Positions 1 through 11,838 of a stretch of 64,000 bases of DNA are shown in pieces (position 1 is the stretch's first letter; every line of letters starts with the position of its first letter). The DNA comes from Clavelina lepadiformis (Eukaryota; Chordata; Ascidiacea; Aplousobranchia; Clavelinidae), in the NCBI RefSeq assembly GCF_947623445.1, contig NC_135245.1, positions 3,851,501-3,915,500 of the forward strand. Reading direction: 5' to 3'. The notes under the pieces are model-generated. The model saw nothing but the letters and a program-made list of their open reading frames with translations. It was not told where the DNA came from and did not search any database. The translations under genes were made by a program, and so were the position numbers.

Positions 1-1360
1 AGTCGAATTTGCTTTACCGTTAACCAGCGAAACACTTTCGGCAAATCTTCGATGAACCCCGGAAAATGGAGGGACATACACCAACTGTGGAGCAAAAGTG
101 AGAACTTGAACAGCAATTGTAGTCACTTGGTCAGTAAATCTAAATGCAACATGGAGTTAGTTTTCAATGAAAGTCTTACACATACACACAACTTCAAATG
201 TAACACCGAAGCTCTAAAGGTAAGTGTTGTACAATCCAGGAACTGCTCGAGTTGAGCGTTTATCTTCTAATGATAGTTGGCTTTTTTATGTGTATACTCA
301 CAGCATAAGCACGATGTTGATAAATTCAGTTAACCTTACGTCATCGTAACTAAATCGTGTTCCGAAAATGACGCTACAGATGTTGTTGGCAACAGCAATG
401 CGCAGGATATCCTAAAGTATATAATGCCTTGTTCATAACGTTTTGTTATTAAGGGGCTCTTATTTTCTGTTTCGTACCGATATATCGAAGGCCTTTCCGT
501 TTTGTGAACTTATTCTATCATTAAAATAAGCGGTCTCTTCAATCACTCGTTCTTCCATGCTTTTCTTACCCATCCCAAATCTAATGAGAAACAATGTTTT
601 TTAATTTCATTAACATTGTTTATATTAGATGTTTTACTAAACCTATTGTTTAAGCAAAAGAGAAAATACGAAAGTTTAAACTGTCTAAAAACTAAATAAG
701 CGACAAAAACGGCTCAGAAGATATGGTCAAAACAGTGTAAAAATACCCCCGAAGAGTGGAGAGTCCAAATTTTCTTTGCGATTTGAGAAACGGTCCATAA
801 TCGAGAACTGCAAGTCCATGTCCTTTTATTATATCATGAGACCAGGAAAAACTTGGTCTCCCGGAAAACTTACTCGCTTGTTTGACTAGCGCCTGAATAA
901 GCCGAAAAAAGCTTAGATCGCTCAACTAAATATATGCGTTTACTTTAGGCAAAAGTAATACGATCTTAAACAAACATATAACTATCAGGCAAGAGCAGGC
1001 GTATACATGTCACGGTAATAAATACTTTCAAGCAATTCTAGATCACTTATATAAGGCAAAAATTCTCACCTGATAGATAGAATCATAGTCGTTCAAAACC
1101 ACTGTATCCATTGTTGCCATACGAACGGATATAATTGGTCCGTAAGTTTCAGAATATTTCCTCAACGTGCGTTCTGGATATTTGCCTAAGAAAGGCAAAA
1201 TCCCCAAAAGTGGGATGCCCCAAGGACCTGGGGGTGAATTAACCCTACTGCATTTGCTGTACCAGGAGTACATTGCAGCAAAAACAATGACACCAAACAA
1301 CAATAAGCTGCTTGAGGTGTTAAATATTTCACCAAATAACCAAGTTAACATTTCATTCAT
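1..1360 (-). CDS. CYP2-clan cytochrome P450, 5' part (exons 1-5), gene runs off left edge
   Basis: Heme-thiolate monooxygenase of the endoplasmic reticulum; the substrate cannot be told from sequence. Five exons with GT-AG borders and consistent phases: 1070-1360, 747-892, 478-580, 302-411 and 1-84 (open). Exon 1 (97 codons) starts at the ATG at 1360, chosen because the paralogue at 11212 starts with the same MNEML sequence. It holds one N-terminal membrane anchor (residues about 12-33) and the proline-rich hinge PPGPWGIPLLG. Exon 2 carries the B-C loop (SFSW...DYGPF) and the C-helix WxxxR-equivalent region ending in FGLSTLRG. Exon 3 starts FGMGKKSMEERV, typical of CYP2 exon 3. Exon 4 has NNICSVIFGTRF, and exon 5 has FPGFIEDLPKVF. 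The I-helix, ExxR and heme-binding exons must lie left of the window. Exon organisation matches the second copy at 10190-11212, so the two are tandem duplicates in the same orientation. No stop codons or frameshifts are seen. Confidence 0.9.
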
Positions 1361-2449
1361 CTTACAGCAGAGTGGCCTTCGCTGCAGAAATAAAGAGCAA
1401 TTGTAAATATACACACAAAGAAATGCCAAAATTAAATTCTTAAGTCTTAATGCGCAGAATGTCAGTTCTGCGCAGGTGAAAACTCGACCAACTTTATACA
1501 TTGTACTTTATGCCTTTTCAGACATTTTGGTTTTTTTATTTCATAATCGAAGTGATTCATAAACATAAGAGTTAAAAACCGGCATGCATTTTCGTATGTG
1601 GGCTTAAGGCTGCGGCTGTTTTAAGGCTTCGACTCAAGTGAAAGGAAAGTTAGAAGAAAGCAATTTTCAGTTTCTTGCCAAAACAAATACTTGTGTTAAT
1701 AAGCGTATATCAAAGAGTAGCGTATCCGATAGTAATATCTAAGACATCGGCCTGCCATTCTACCGCTATTGGCTACAAAGTACAAATGCAGTCGACACTT
1801 CACAAATCCGTTTTTAGTTATAGTTATAGATTGTTGGTTTATTAGTTTTGTGAAAATACAGAATTTAATCCACTTCTGTCAACAAAAACCGTCTACTTGT
1901 GAATAACGAGCAAATAACGGCAATCGGGCTTCGATTTATTGAGGTTTTGTGCTGACATGGCTTGCAACAAATTCTTTTAAAATAGCATTAGGCTTTGAGA
2001 GGAAGAACGTTTTAAAGCCAATTATATAAGCCACATATTTTACCACATGCGATTATATGATTGTGATTTGCATATCATGTAGTTGTATGATATTGTAATA
2101 CAGAACAATAACAAACATCATAAGCAACATGACGGAACGGAATGAACTATTTCGATCCACATCGTTTCACAAAACAACGGCTAACGCTATAAAACATGGT
2201 GCAATGCTTTTAATGCAACGTTGCAGACTATAGGACAATTGATAGAGACTGCAGAGTATGTAATAGCACGTTCTTACATTGCACAAGCTTTTTCTAACTA
2301 AATTGCAAGCTAATAGACTTATTTACCATTATTGAACGAAATCACATTTAAAATCCATCTTTAACAGCAAAGTCTGGCAAAGCTACATCCAGGTTAAACG
2401 TATATTGAACATTTTTTCTGTCTCTCTCAACTTGTCTATTTCAGTAAAA
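1361..2449. other. Intergenic, nothing recognised
   Basis: AT-rich sequence upstream of the first P450 gene. Its promoter should lie here, but no motif can be supported by eye. No open frame resembles a known protein. Confidence 0.5.
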
Positions 2450-2690
2450 CTACACCTCGCAAAGATCGTTTTTGCTATGTCATTACACGTTCAAACACGT
2501 CTTTGTCACAGGTCTCTTTGCAAAATATCTCGCCGCCACCCTATCACGGTATCTCAGCGTATGCTATGCATCATTCACATTCTGCTCAGTTTGAAGCCAG
2601 GAACAGCGACATGGAACCGAAAGAGCCGGAAATATAATTTGCAGTTTTTTTAAAGCTTACATAATAACTTTTTGTAAGTGCGTCTACTTT
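2450..2690 (+). repeat. Dispersed repeat family R2, copy 1
   Basis: Diverged copy of a repeat also seen at about 15240-15620, 17710-17960 and 19150-19480, all in the same orientation. Shared landmarks are a CACGGTATCT stretch, then AGCAGTGACATGGAA-like text, then an AAGCTTnnnnAATAACTT block followed by GTCTCTGTAAACG-like sequence. No coding capacity is visible. It could be a non-autonomous element, or remains of an old segmental duplication. Confidence 0.5.
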
Positions 2691-2699
2691 TTATTTAAA

Positions 2700-4050
2700 T
2701 AAAAGGATAAATATTCGTACAAAAAAAGACGTAAGATCAAAAGCCAACTGAAAGATATGACTGATTAGGTTTATGTTTAATCATCGGTATTTTTCCCTTT
2801 GCATGTCATTTGGGGCATAAATCTTTTCTTCGAATACGTGAAAGGCGAAACACAGTCTGTATCGACCCAGTTGGACAGAAGAGTTTTCCATAAGCATACC
2901 TACTTGTAAATCGTGCCTTCGAAGGTATTTTCACAATTTTTTGTAAACCTAACTTGAATGTTATAATACAGTAGCCCAAACTTAATCTAAATCTACATTC
3001 TAATCTATAAATCTAACTCCAACAAAACATTAAATAGCTAAAATCAAGTTTTTGCACAGTCTTTCTCCTAACCTAACTGCCTATCTTTAACAACAGGCTG
3101 CGTGACCAAAGTACGATAGAATGGTCACTTTGTTTACAATGTCGCACCACCTATAGGTTTACACCTACATCCATACCTGTACCTATACGCTGTAACTCCA
3201 TGTTTTTTGCAGAAAAGTGTTTCTATAACGTTTCGGTAAACTATTATCAGTACACTCTAAAAAAACTTGAGTCAGTCAGTTATTCCACTAGCGCGACAGA
3301 GAGAACTGATTCTGATTCTTTCAAAAGTCGATTCTATTATTTCCGCCTTCTCTCGTTTTTTTTTGCTTGTGCGTCACTTTATTTGAGTGGTGTCTTCACG
3401 GTTGACTTGCGGCGTATTACATAAAGGGGAATTTTTACCAAATTGTTACATCTAGGACTCTAGGTTGTCTGTCTGTTGCACGTGGCATGGTATGGTATGG
3501 TATTCCGTTGGGTCTGTGCAAGTTAAACTGTGGTGAACAAATAGGCTAGGCGAACCGCAAATATATGTTTAGCCTATGGGCATAATGATTACAGTAGACT
3601 GAGCTAGATCAGTTAACTTTGAAGATAAATTAAAGCTAACAGCAAGCGTCGATGAAAACTTAGCTATTTGAAAAATAGGTAGGCCTATTTGTGTGTAGCC
3701 TAGAAATTAAGTATACTAACCAGACAGAAAGCTACCGTAACTTTTCACCAGAAATCGTGTTGCAAAGGCCTCAAGCTAGCCAGAGTTTTTGTTGTTTTTA
3801 AAAGCTAGGCCTATAAACTTTTAAAAGAAAATCTTTATCTTTCTGTTATTATTGCTCGATGTAGTTTGACGGTTTCGACGTACAATTTTCAGTTGTGCAA
3901 CTATGTGAGTACTTAACGAAAAATTTTAACATATCTGAAGAAACTGTACATTTGCTGCAAGGTAGGCAAATTTGTATTACGTATATTTTGGTCTGTTTTT
4001 AGGTTCTACTAGGCTTATTGGGCACCGGGTAAAAGCTGGACACGACGCAA
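2700..4050. other. Intergenic with a CCTAAC-rich diverged repeat
   Basis: No gene recognised. About 2930-3130 is rich in CTAAC/CTAAAT words and ends in CTTTAACAACAG. A similar text occurs at about 57430-57670, so the two are probably copies of one old repeat. Confidence 0.35.
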
Positions 4051-4425
4051 TCCGCGGATCGACCATGGACATTTTTCCAATATCTACTATTTAAGCCTAT
4101 TCCAAAACCGTCCATGGACGCTTTCCTCATATCCGCTCTTTAAGCGTATCCTAAAATCGTCTATTGACGCTTATGCAAAAATCTTCCGTTTTTAAGTGTC
4201 CATACTGATTTAAGCCTATTTCAACAACCGTCCATGGACGATTAACTGAAAACGTCGCTTTTGCGTAAAAGCGTACATGGACGCTTACGCAATAATCGTC
4301 TATTCTCAACCCGCCCATGGACGCTTTGTTGCAAAACGACTGATGTAAGCCTATTCAACAACCATCCATGGACGATTAAGAGAAAACGTCGGCTTTGCGT
4401 AAAAGCGTCTATGGATGGAATTGGA
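4050..4425 (+). repeat. Degenerate tandem array built on the palindrome CGTCCATGGACG
   Basis: The block repeats units of the form TTAAGCCTATTCnAAAACCGTCCATGGACGCTT. The self-complementary core CGTCCATGGACG, or a one- or two-base variant, recurs at least seven times at irregular spacing of about 40-75 bases, with linking words AAAAGCGT, AAAACGTC and TAAGCCTATT. Each core could form a small hairpin. It has no protein-coding look; the frames that stay open are arginine-rich by composition only. It may be a satellite-like array or the subterminal region of a DNA transposon. Confidence 0.7.
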
Positions 4426-4744
4426 ATTTATCTCGTGTTTATCCTTCTGCCACTAAAGGTAATGTCACAAGTTTGCTTGTTTTTTCACTCTCTCTGTAGT
4501 TGTGCACTGTGTTTGGGACAAGAACAGAAAAACAAATTTAGCAACAAGAACTGATATTTTGAGGAACGTATTGAAAATATAGAATACACCAAATATTGCT
4601 TGGCACCTGGCATCAGATAAGCAAATCAGGCCTTGGCAGTTAACTTTTACAAGCAAAATGTTTTTGTGAAATAAATTTAATGTAGCACTTTTGTTTTCCT
4701 TCTATGGTAATCGTCTTTATAACTATCCTTAATTTATGTTGCAG

Positions 4745-5806
4745 TTATTCTACATGGGAAAAGAAAATAAAGATGGCAGAGAGCATTGTCCAATCATTTC
4801 CTCAATTGAAATACAACAGGGACGGATTAGCTGGCTTCATAAGTTTCCTGTTTAGTTTTTTTATCATAGCATTTAGATTTTAGAATATAATGATTGAAAT
4901 ATCGTCGCGGGTATCAGTCAGTTGGTTTTGAACATAAATTCTTTACTTGCAATAAACTGAAGTGGTATCAAAAACCAAAGGGGTTGATAAATTGTATATG
5001 AAGAATATTTATTAACTTCTTGCTTGCTTAGTTTAGGTGACTCACAAGGATCTGTTAAATTGATTTGTTACAGAAAAATTTCTATGACCCTCTCAAAGGA
5101 GGTGGCTACCTTGAAAACAATACAAAAACGAATGTTGCCTGACGCAAAGGCATTCAAAAAACGAAGAAATGCAACAAAACGCACAAATGAATCAGATACA
5201 GAGACTTCAAGCGGAACGTCTGAATCCAGTGGAAGCAACGACATTCGCATGTCGCTGTCTGATTTAAAAGAAAAGGTTGTATTTGAGGAAATCTTTTGTT
5301 TATTATGTTCTATGCTTGTTTGCTTAATAAGTAAATTCCAGCTTCAGGCGTTTAGTAAAGGAAAGGTTTTGCAGTTAGTGGTTTAAATACAGCTTATCAC
5401 AATATCGGTACATCTCCTTTTTGAAGAAAGAAGATACTGCAAAATTTTGTTCCTTCTTTAGCAAATAAGATGGAAATATTTGCGCTAACCGATGAAACAT
5501 TTGAATTGAGACGACAAGACATTGCGCTTGATAAACTTTCCATGACGAAATTTCTAAAAGAATATCCCAGATGTTCATGAGGGTATTTTGGTAAGTTTGA
5601 GGTTGAGAATGTCAATTGTCATTCAGTATGATAGTATTGAGTGGTCGAAATTTTGTTCCAGTTTGAAAGAGAGTTTGAGTTAATGCATCCAGAAGCAAAA
5701 AGCCTGAGTCTGGTACTGGATGAAAAGTTTTGTAGAGCAGTAGAAAAAGTTGCACTGATAAGTCTGAAGAATATAACATCAAGCAACTCTCTACTTTGGG
5801 GTAAGG
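4745..5806 (+). pseudogene. Relic of an unrecognised multi-exon gene
   Basis: Four exon-like pieces in order on the plus strand look protein-coding. They are about 4745-4850 (WEKKIKMAESIVQSFPQLK), about 5072-5274 (LKTIQKRMLP, then a Lys/Arg-rich and Ser/Glu-rich stretch), 5462-5582 (RRQDIALDKLSMTKFLKEYP) and 5662-5800 (FEREFELMHPEAKS). Pieces 2-4 have AG before and GT after. Piece 3 reads into a stop just after KEYP unless one base is dropped, which suggests a frameshift. The arrangement (WxxK..MA..I...FP, then KTIQ+R.LP, then EYP) resembles a family of uncharacterised invertebrate proteins often linked to transposons. I cannot name it. It could instead be a functional gene with unusual splicing. 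Confidence 0.4.
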
Positions 5807-5849
5807 TTAGCGTTCTAGGATTTTGAAACTGACTCTCAGCAAAAAGATG

Positions 5850-5945
5850 ACAGCTCCGGAGCCCTCTTTTATCATAAATTAGCTCCAGCTCCGGAGCTCA
5901 TTAATACCACTGCTCCGGCTCCAGCTCCGGCTCCGGCTCCATTAC
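5850..5945. repeat. GCTCCG-rich simple repeat
   Basis: Run of CAGCTCCGGAGCC and (GCTCCG/GCTCCA)n hexamers interrupted by AT-rich text. Its GC content is far above the surroundings. It lies just beyond the 3' end of the hAT transposase relic and may be that element's subterminal repeat. Confidence 0.55.
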
Positions 5946-6062
5946 GTCAAAACTGAGGTTTAAGGATGAACGTTCAATTAGGAATATCTAGCATTTCAAA
6001 ATAATCACAAACAAAACAACACAATCAATGAACACAAAACATTTATTTCTGCACAAAGAAGC

Positions 6063-7345
6063 TCAAATACCATTCGTGCGAAGAAATAATATTGCCTCTG
6101 TCAAGTCTTCTTTCATCGAGCATCTTAAATCAGAGCGAATGATGCGAAATGCGGAGAAAAGTCTCTCCACACTCACTTGTGTTGGTGGCAAAGCTGTAAC
6201 TGAGTACGCCGCTTTTTGCAGAATATCTGGGTACATGGAAATTGCATCCATGACAGCCACTTTTGAGGACCTATCAATATTTTCCATATTGGATAATGCA
6301 TTGGTAAAGTCCATTTTATACCTTTGAAGTGCACTTCAATCTGTAGTTTCTGCTGCAATTTTGCGACATTTTGCTTGCCGATCTAGAATTTTTTCAAAGT
6401 CCTCATCTTCTGAGGTGGGTGAAAAGTTTGCTGATTCTCCCATGTTGGTTTGATTTCCACCTTGTGACAGATTTTTACCTAATCTCCTTTCTTCATGATC
6501 CTTCATAGACAGAGCAATTTCGAGTAAAGTAGCTTTCCCTTTTGAATGTTGCTCATCATTTAATATTACCCTGTACATCGGGTCAACATATACTGCTGCC
6601 AGCAGCACATCATTGGCGAAAAGCGCCTGCTCACGATGCTCCGTGGATGTTCTTATGGCATCAGCCAAATTGCCACCAATTTGAGAAAACTGGAAAAGTA
6701 GTTTTTTCCATTCTTTGAAAAATGACCCTGGTGTCAAATCGGAAGCCTACAGTTTTTTGGTTGTGACGAAAGGATGGCGAAGCAACTCTTCCAGCTGTTT
6801 TACTTCGTTCCATTGACCATCAGACAGTGATACATTTGGATGTGCAATGTCTACCAAGACAGGTTTCAGTTCAAGAAGGCGTTCAAGCATAAGGTATGTA
6901 CTACCCCACCTTGTAGCTTGGTCATTAATAGCTCCTTTATTGGTTTTTCTCTTCAAAATTGCATCAATTTTCGGAGTTCTTGCAGCTGTCACAACCTGGC
7001 GAATTTTGCTGATCAGTTAAGCAACATGTCTCACTTTTAACCCATCACGGATTGCAAGCTGCAATGTATGGGCAGCACATCACATATGCGACATGTTTTT
7101 AAACTCTGAATGGTATGCAAAAGCCAACGTACTTATTTCATCCAAAGTTGGGATGTCCTCTACTTCAACATCATCTTCATTTTCATCAGCAACACAGTCT
7201 TCAGCCAATTTCTCAACTGCTAGAGTCATGTTGGAAGCATTGTCGGTTACTATTGCCAGTACTTGTTGCTTGGATATGTCAAAGTCATTGAGAACATCTT
7301 CAACCATCCTTTTGATAAAATCGCTGGAGTGTTGGTTCTCTGTCT
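6063..7345 (-). pseudogene. hAT-superfamily transposase, broken
   Basis: DNA-transposon transposase fragments read right to left on the minus strand. At 7080-7345 is a catalytic-core stretch with QVLAIVTDNASNM, an aspartate region of the RNase-H-like fold. At 6747-6992 is ATRWGSTYLMLERL, the conserved hAT RW motif. At 6336-6737 is the linker with ANDVLLAAVYVDPMYR. At 6063-6314 is the C-terminal hAT dimerisation domain with VSVERLFSAFRIIRSDLR. The pieces lie in different frames with stops between them, and the N-terminal zinc-finger region is missing, so it cannot be functional. No convincing terminal inverted repeats were found; the GCTCCG block at 5850-5945 may mark one end. Confidence 0.85.
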
Positions 7346-7669
7346 TTTACTGCCAATGTAAAGATGCTCACTTCATTTTTAGAGTCTGATAATACTATTA
7401 ACGCAGCTTATAATTCTTTTTAGAAAAAATATTCCCGGTTCGATTCCGCTCAACTCTCCATAAATGAAGATTGACAAACTCTGCAGCCTGTGAATGTAGC
7501 ACAAAGGAGCAAACCGCATTTCACGCCATTTCTTATTGCTCCGTCTACCGAGCTTCTCGCAGAACGAAAAGCTTTCGCGATTTGAATGACATCGCGACCA
7601 GGGTCTGCTTGACTTTTGCGCCGACATCTAGTTCTGGTCACCAAAATTCGTGGTTAGCCTAGTTTTTTT

Positions 7670-8010
7670 TGTAACAATCTTATAGTTTAAATGCGTCATA
7701 TTCTCTCAAACCTACAATGCGTTATAAAATCATACAATGCGTTATAAAAACCAACTATTGGTAGAATGACGCCATAACCGAGTCACGGTAACGAAAATAG
7801 ACGTAGGCAACCTGCATATATGTAGGTAACCTTTGACGTAGCTAAGACTAAAATGTCATATCTTCAGACATAACTCATGCAAGCAGTGACGTAATACATG
7901 ATTAACCACTGCACAGTGCTCACGTCATTTGTCATCACGTACTGTAAAACAAAGGCGGCATGGGCTGCTCCGGTGAAAGCAGTCTAATAGTAGGGATTTT
8001 TGTTCCATTA
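7670..8010 (+). repeat. Dispersed repeat family R1, copy 1
   Basis: Copy of a repeat also found at 8110-8370 (+), 20640-21045 (-) and 22335-22625 (+). Shared order: GACGCCATAACCG, CACGGTAACG, TAGACGTAGGCAACCTGC, AATGTCATATCTT, GCAGTGACGTAATACATGATT, CACTGCACAGTGCTCACG, CATCACGTACTGTAAAACAA, GAAAGCAGTCTAATAGTA. Several words carry TGACGTAA/TGACGTCA-like cores. Not coding. The 20640 copy has about 110 extra bases after the TACAATGCGTTA word. Confidence 0.65.
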
Positions 8011-8109
8011 TGCCTCGATCAAACATAAACAACATTTCGTATGGTTTTAATAGATTTAAGTTCTTCACTGGTCCTTTTAATTGTTTATATAACGTGCTCT
8101 ACAATCTTG

Positions 8110-8370
8110 ACGTGTAGGAAACAACTATGGTATATAGGCCTATCGCATGACGTCATAACCGTGACATCGATAAAGACATAAACGTGCGTAACCTGCCTGT
8201 AATATAGGTAATTGTCGAAGTATGTTATAATGTCATATACTTATAGTCACATCTCATATAAACAGTTACTAAATACATCATCATAATCACTGCACAGCGC
8301 TCACGCCATCTGTCATCAGTCATGTCAATGACTATTGTAAGATAAAGGTTGCAAAAGCAGTTTAAGAACC
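8110..8370 (+). repeat. Dispersed repeat family R1, copy 2
   Basis: Diverged second copy directly downstream of copy 1 and in the same orientation, with ATGACGTCATAACCGTGAC, CGTAACCTGCC, TATAATGTCATA, CACTGCACAGCGCTCACG and GCAAAAGCAGTTTAAGA in matching order. Together the two look like a tandem or nested insertion. Confidence 0.55.
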
Positions 8371-8379
8371 CCCGTTTCG

Positions 8380-9860
8380 TAATTTTTGGTTTTGTCTTAA
8401 TTTGGTTTAAAATCAAGCTTCATTCAACTGTTAAACCAGTCTACTGGTTTTAAATTCTTTTTACATATGATTTTGTAAAGGTCGTTAAAGATGAATTTAA
8501 TCAAAGCCGTCTACCTGACAAACTCTTCTCACAATTTTGGTTCATTTTACAAAATATTATGATTATACAAGATTATCTTATCCTTGTCACTCTGATCACT
8601 ATATAGTAACAAAATAACTATAGCTCCACGAAACTTAGATTAGCTGACTTTGTTAGGCTGTGATCTTCAACCTTTAGCATCTGGTCCTACATTGATGGAT
8701 TTGGCTGTAATAAAAAGTAAATCTAGATCCAAGTTTTAACAACAACAGAACTCCTGGACTGAAACCTTGTCACCGTATGCAGTTAAAAGTCATACTCAAC
8801 ATATAGTGTACAATGTACGTGTGTTACTCCACATTAACTGAAGCAAATATAGAAGTATATTATTTAAAAGCGTGCGCACTGCTTACAATTTCCCATTAAA
8901 TGCAAACCGAATAAATACATTGCTGTAATACTTAACAATCAATATGCTACTACAATAAAAACACAGGAAGTGAAGATACAATGCTCTTGGTGATAGTGAC
9001 CTTGTTTTAGTCATAGCTGTGGGTAGATACTAATTTATTTCACTAATATTCGTTGCATTTGTTTTTATAACTTTTCATTCTGAATTCGTCCCAATTTTCA
9101 TCAAATGCAGATTATGATAAACGTTTTAGTGACTTGTATGCAAGTTTTATGAAAATGGCCGTCAGGTAATAACGTCATTAATAATTGAGAAATAGCGTAG
9201 CCTACTTTACACTCTTAGTGTAAAATATTGTCTCTTGAAATGCAAGAATGAAATGCCTTAATTCATGCAAAACATTGACATCAAATAGTATGATCATTTC
9301 CATAGAATATAGTTTTAAGCAATTTCTAAATTGAATCCAGAAAATTGCGACAACAAAAGGCCAGCAGACAAATTTATCAACAGCAATATACTGTACAGTA
9401 GATCACACGACTTCAATTTAAATAGAAAAATGCATTAATCTAATAGAACATTTCATGGATTTTGACATAAGCCGGACATCGTTATTTAAATCCGACGTAA
9501 ACTTAATTTACTACATAATCCAAACCACATTGCGATTTTTATGTAATCCATCTACCCCATAAATTTAAAATGGTCAAAAAACTTCCAAAAGTATAAAAAT
9601 TAGTTTCACGATAAAAGTTGAAAGTTTTACTCAGCTATTGTTTCAAGAATGTTCATTATTTTCCCATGACTAGAAACATAGAAACATTATTAAGAGTTGA
9701 ATATAGATAAGAACTTTGTCATAGTTCTTTATAACCAAACTATGGTCCAAATATTAACGTGAATTGTTTGCAGCGGTTTAATTACTTTTGTAAACATTAC
9801 AAAAGAGTTATATAGTTTTGTTGGTGTAGTAATGAGAGAGCAGTATAATTGTACGTTGCA
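8380..9860. other. Intergenic, nothing recognised
   Basis: AT-rich sequence with no convincing open frame. In particular, none of the missing 3' P450 exons (I-helix AGTETTS, ExxR, FxxGxRxCxG) is present on either strand. Confidence 0.5.
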
Positions 9861-9869
9861 ATTAGTTTG

Positions 9870-10055
9870 CGGAAAGCAAATTATGGAGCCCAATATCCTG
9901 GGACAAAGGCGCTAAAATGCCCAATTCATTTCTCTCGACCGCCAATTGCTTTCAGCGATATACCTGTCCAAATTGCCATCAACTACCAAACGGGGATTCG
10001 AACATGACCAAATAATTATCGGGCAATCGTCTTAACGAAACGGCCACGAGATCTC
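9870..10055 (-). mobile_element. tRNA-derived SINE (probable)
   Basis: On the minus strand the sequence GTGGCCGTTTCGTTAAGACG resembles a tRNA A-box region. About 40 bases further on, GTTCGAATCCCC is an excellent B box, followed by a non-tRNA body. This is the layout of a tRNA-headed SINE rather than a tRNA gene, since no cloverleaf can be closed. It sits next to the truncated end of the second P450. Confidence 0.55.
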
Positions 10056-10189
10056 AAAGCAAACAAAACATTTTCAAACGTGCTAAACTTTAAATATAAG
10101 TGCTGCGTCATTCGTAAGGTATTCGCCATAAAACTCTGCTGCATGTTAGTTGTAACATTGCTGGTTGTTTTTTTAAATTACGGACTTAC

Positions 10190-11212
10190 GATATAAGCAA
10201 GAGGTCCATGAGTTCAGTTAAGCTTTTGTCGTCATAACTAAACCGCGTACCAAAAATGACGCTACAGATGTTGTTGGCGACGGCAATGCGCAGGTTATCC
10301 TAAAAATGTATTTTGGTCATTCATAAACCATTTTAAAATAAAATACTTTTTTATTTGCCACTTACCGATATGTCGAAGGCCTTTCCATTTTGTGACCTAA
10401 TTCTTTCATTAAAATAAACGGCTTCTTCAATCACTCGCTCTTCCATGCTTTTCTTACCCATCCCAAATCTGTTGAAAATGTGGTAGAAAATTTAAAATAT
10501 TTCAAGATTGTTCAAGTACCATAATAAAAAAATTACTGATTATTTTTGATAAATTATACAATTGACAAAAAATGCATGCATGTGGTCGAAAAACTACAAG
10601 CAATACCCCCGAAGAGTGGTGAGGCCAAATTTTCTTTGCGATTTGAAAAACGTTCCATGATCAAGAGTTATAATTCCTGGCTTTTTCAGTATATCATCAA
10701 GCCAAGAAAAACTTGGTCTTCCAGAAAACTTGCTCGCTTGTTTAGCTAGCGCCTATAAAGAAACCGACACGAGTATAATTTTGAAATTGTCAAAGATGTG
10801 TTTCTTTAAGGTCTATACATTAGGCATTGAAATAACAACGAGTATAAGCGTAGCCTATTTATGTTACTGTGAGAGATACGGTGCTTTTATTTAAACACGA
10901 CACTTTCATTTCAATTACAATTCTCACCTGATAGATAGAATCATAGTCGTTCAAAACCACTGTATCCATTGTTGCCATACGAACGGATATAATTGGTCCG
11001 TAAGTTTCAGAATATTTCCTCAATGTGCGCTCCGGATATTTGCCCAAGAAAGGCATAATCCCCAAAAGTGGTATGCCCCAAGGACCGGGCGGCAAATTAC
11101 TCGATTTGTTGTACCAGGAATATATTACAGCAAGAAAAATGACACCAAACAACAATAAGCTGTTTGAGACGTAACAGTTGTCACCAAATAACCAACTCAA
11201 CATTTCATTCAT
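10190..11212 (-). CDS. CYP2-clan cytochrome P450, second copy, 5' half only (exons 1-4)
   Basis: Paralogue of the P450 at 1-1360 in the same orientation. Exons 10928-11212 (95 codons), 10607-10752, 10366-10468 and 10190-10299. Exons 2, 3 and 4 have exactly the same lengths (146, 103 and 110 nt) and phases as the first copy. Exon 1 has a membrane anchor (LLLFGVIFLAVIYSWY) and PPGPWGIPLLG. Its last 57 residues differ from copy 1 by about one residue, while exon 2 differs strongly over the B-C loop (LDDILKKPGIITLDHGTFF). Exon 4 ends phase 2 with a good GT donor at 10188-10189, but no exon 5 or later exon can be found on the minus strand down to 1361. The gene is therefore truncated or rearranged. 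The missing half may be the plus-strand exons at 23804-24808. Confidence 0.85.
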
Positions 11213-11229
11213 CTTATTGCAGATTCACC

Positions 11230-11838
11230 TTTGTCCTAAATATCAATAACAATCCTAAATATTATAAAACAAAAGATGATGTGCTGTAGATCTGTAACTT
11301 TTTCTGTATCTTCTTGTCCAGTCTGATCAGTTACAGTTTATACTGTAGTAAGTTTAAATAGTGCTTCGTGGCACACTTAATTATCCTTTTCACATGATTG
11401 GTAGGCTGTTCTAACATTATAAGGTTATTTTCAACAATGCTGGCTACTCTAACATTGTTAGGCTCTCTTCAGCTTTAGCTATTTTTGGCTTCATTTGCCA
11501 TGTCTGAGTTTCACATTGTTGGTTCGGTAAACGTGTTGAGCATACGAGCAATACAATTTTTGCAATGCATTTTCAAAAGAGGTTTGGTTTTCCTTGCGTG
11601 AAAGTATTCGAAATTAAACACATTCTTGTGAATGTTTAATCATATAAGCAATCTTTACTTAGAATTATTAGTCTTCAAAACCATACTTGTTAACATGGAG
11701 TTTAAGCATCGAAATTGGTGGGCAACAGTATACAGTATACACGTGAAGTCATTAAGTGGGCCGCCAGCAAAAATTGTGAAGCATTATTCTTTAGAAAATA
11801 AACTCTTTCAAAGGCTATTTTCAATGATTTGCTGAATT
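11230..11838. other. Intergenic, nothing recognised
   Basis: Upstream of the second P450 start. AT-rich with recurring TCTAACATT words near 11410-11460. No promoter element can be supported. Confidence 0.4.

Noticed and set aside
692..746. C-terminal extension of the P450 exon 2 frame
   Set aside because: A GT donor at 745-746 gives the standard exon end and matches the phase of exon 3. The extra codons are intron.
7437..7447. B-box-like GGTTCGATTCC as a tRNA gene
   Set aside because: The T-stem does not pair well, and no A box or acceptor stem can be formed upstream. Most likely chance or a decayed SINE.
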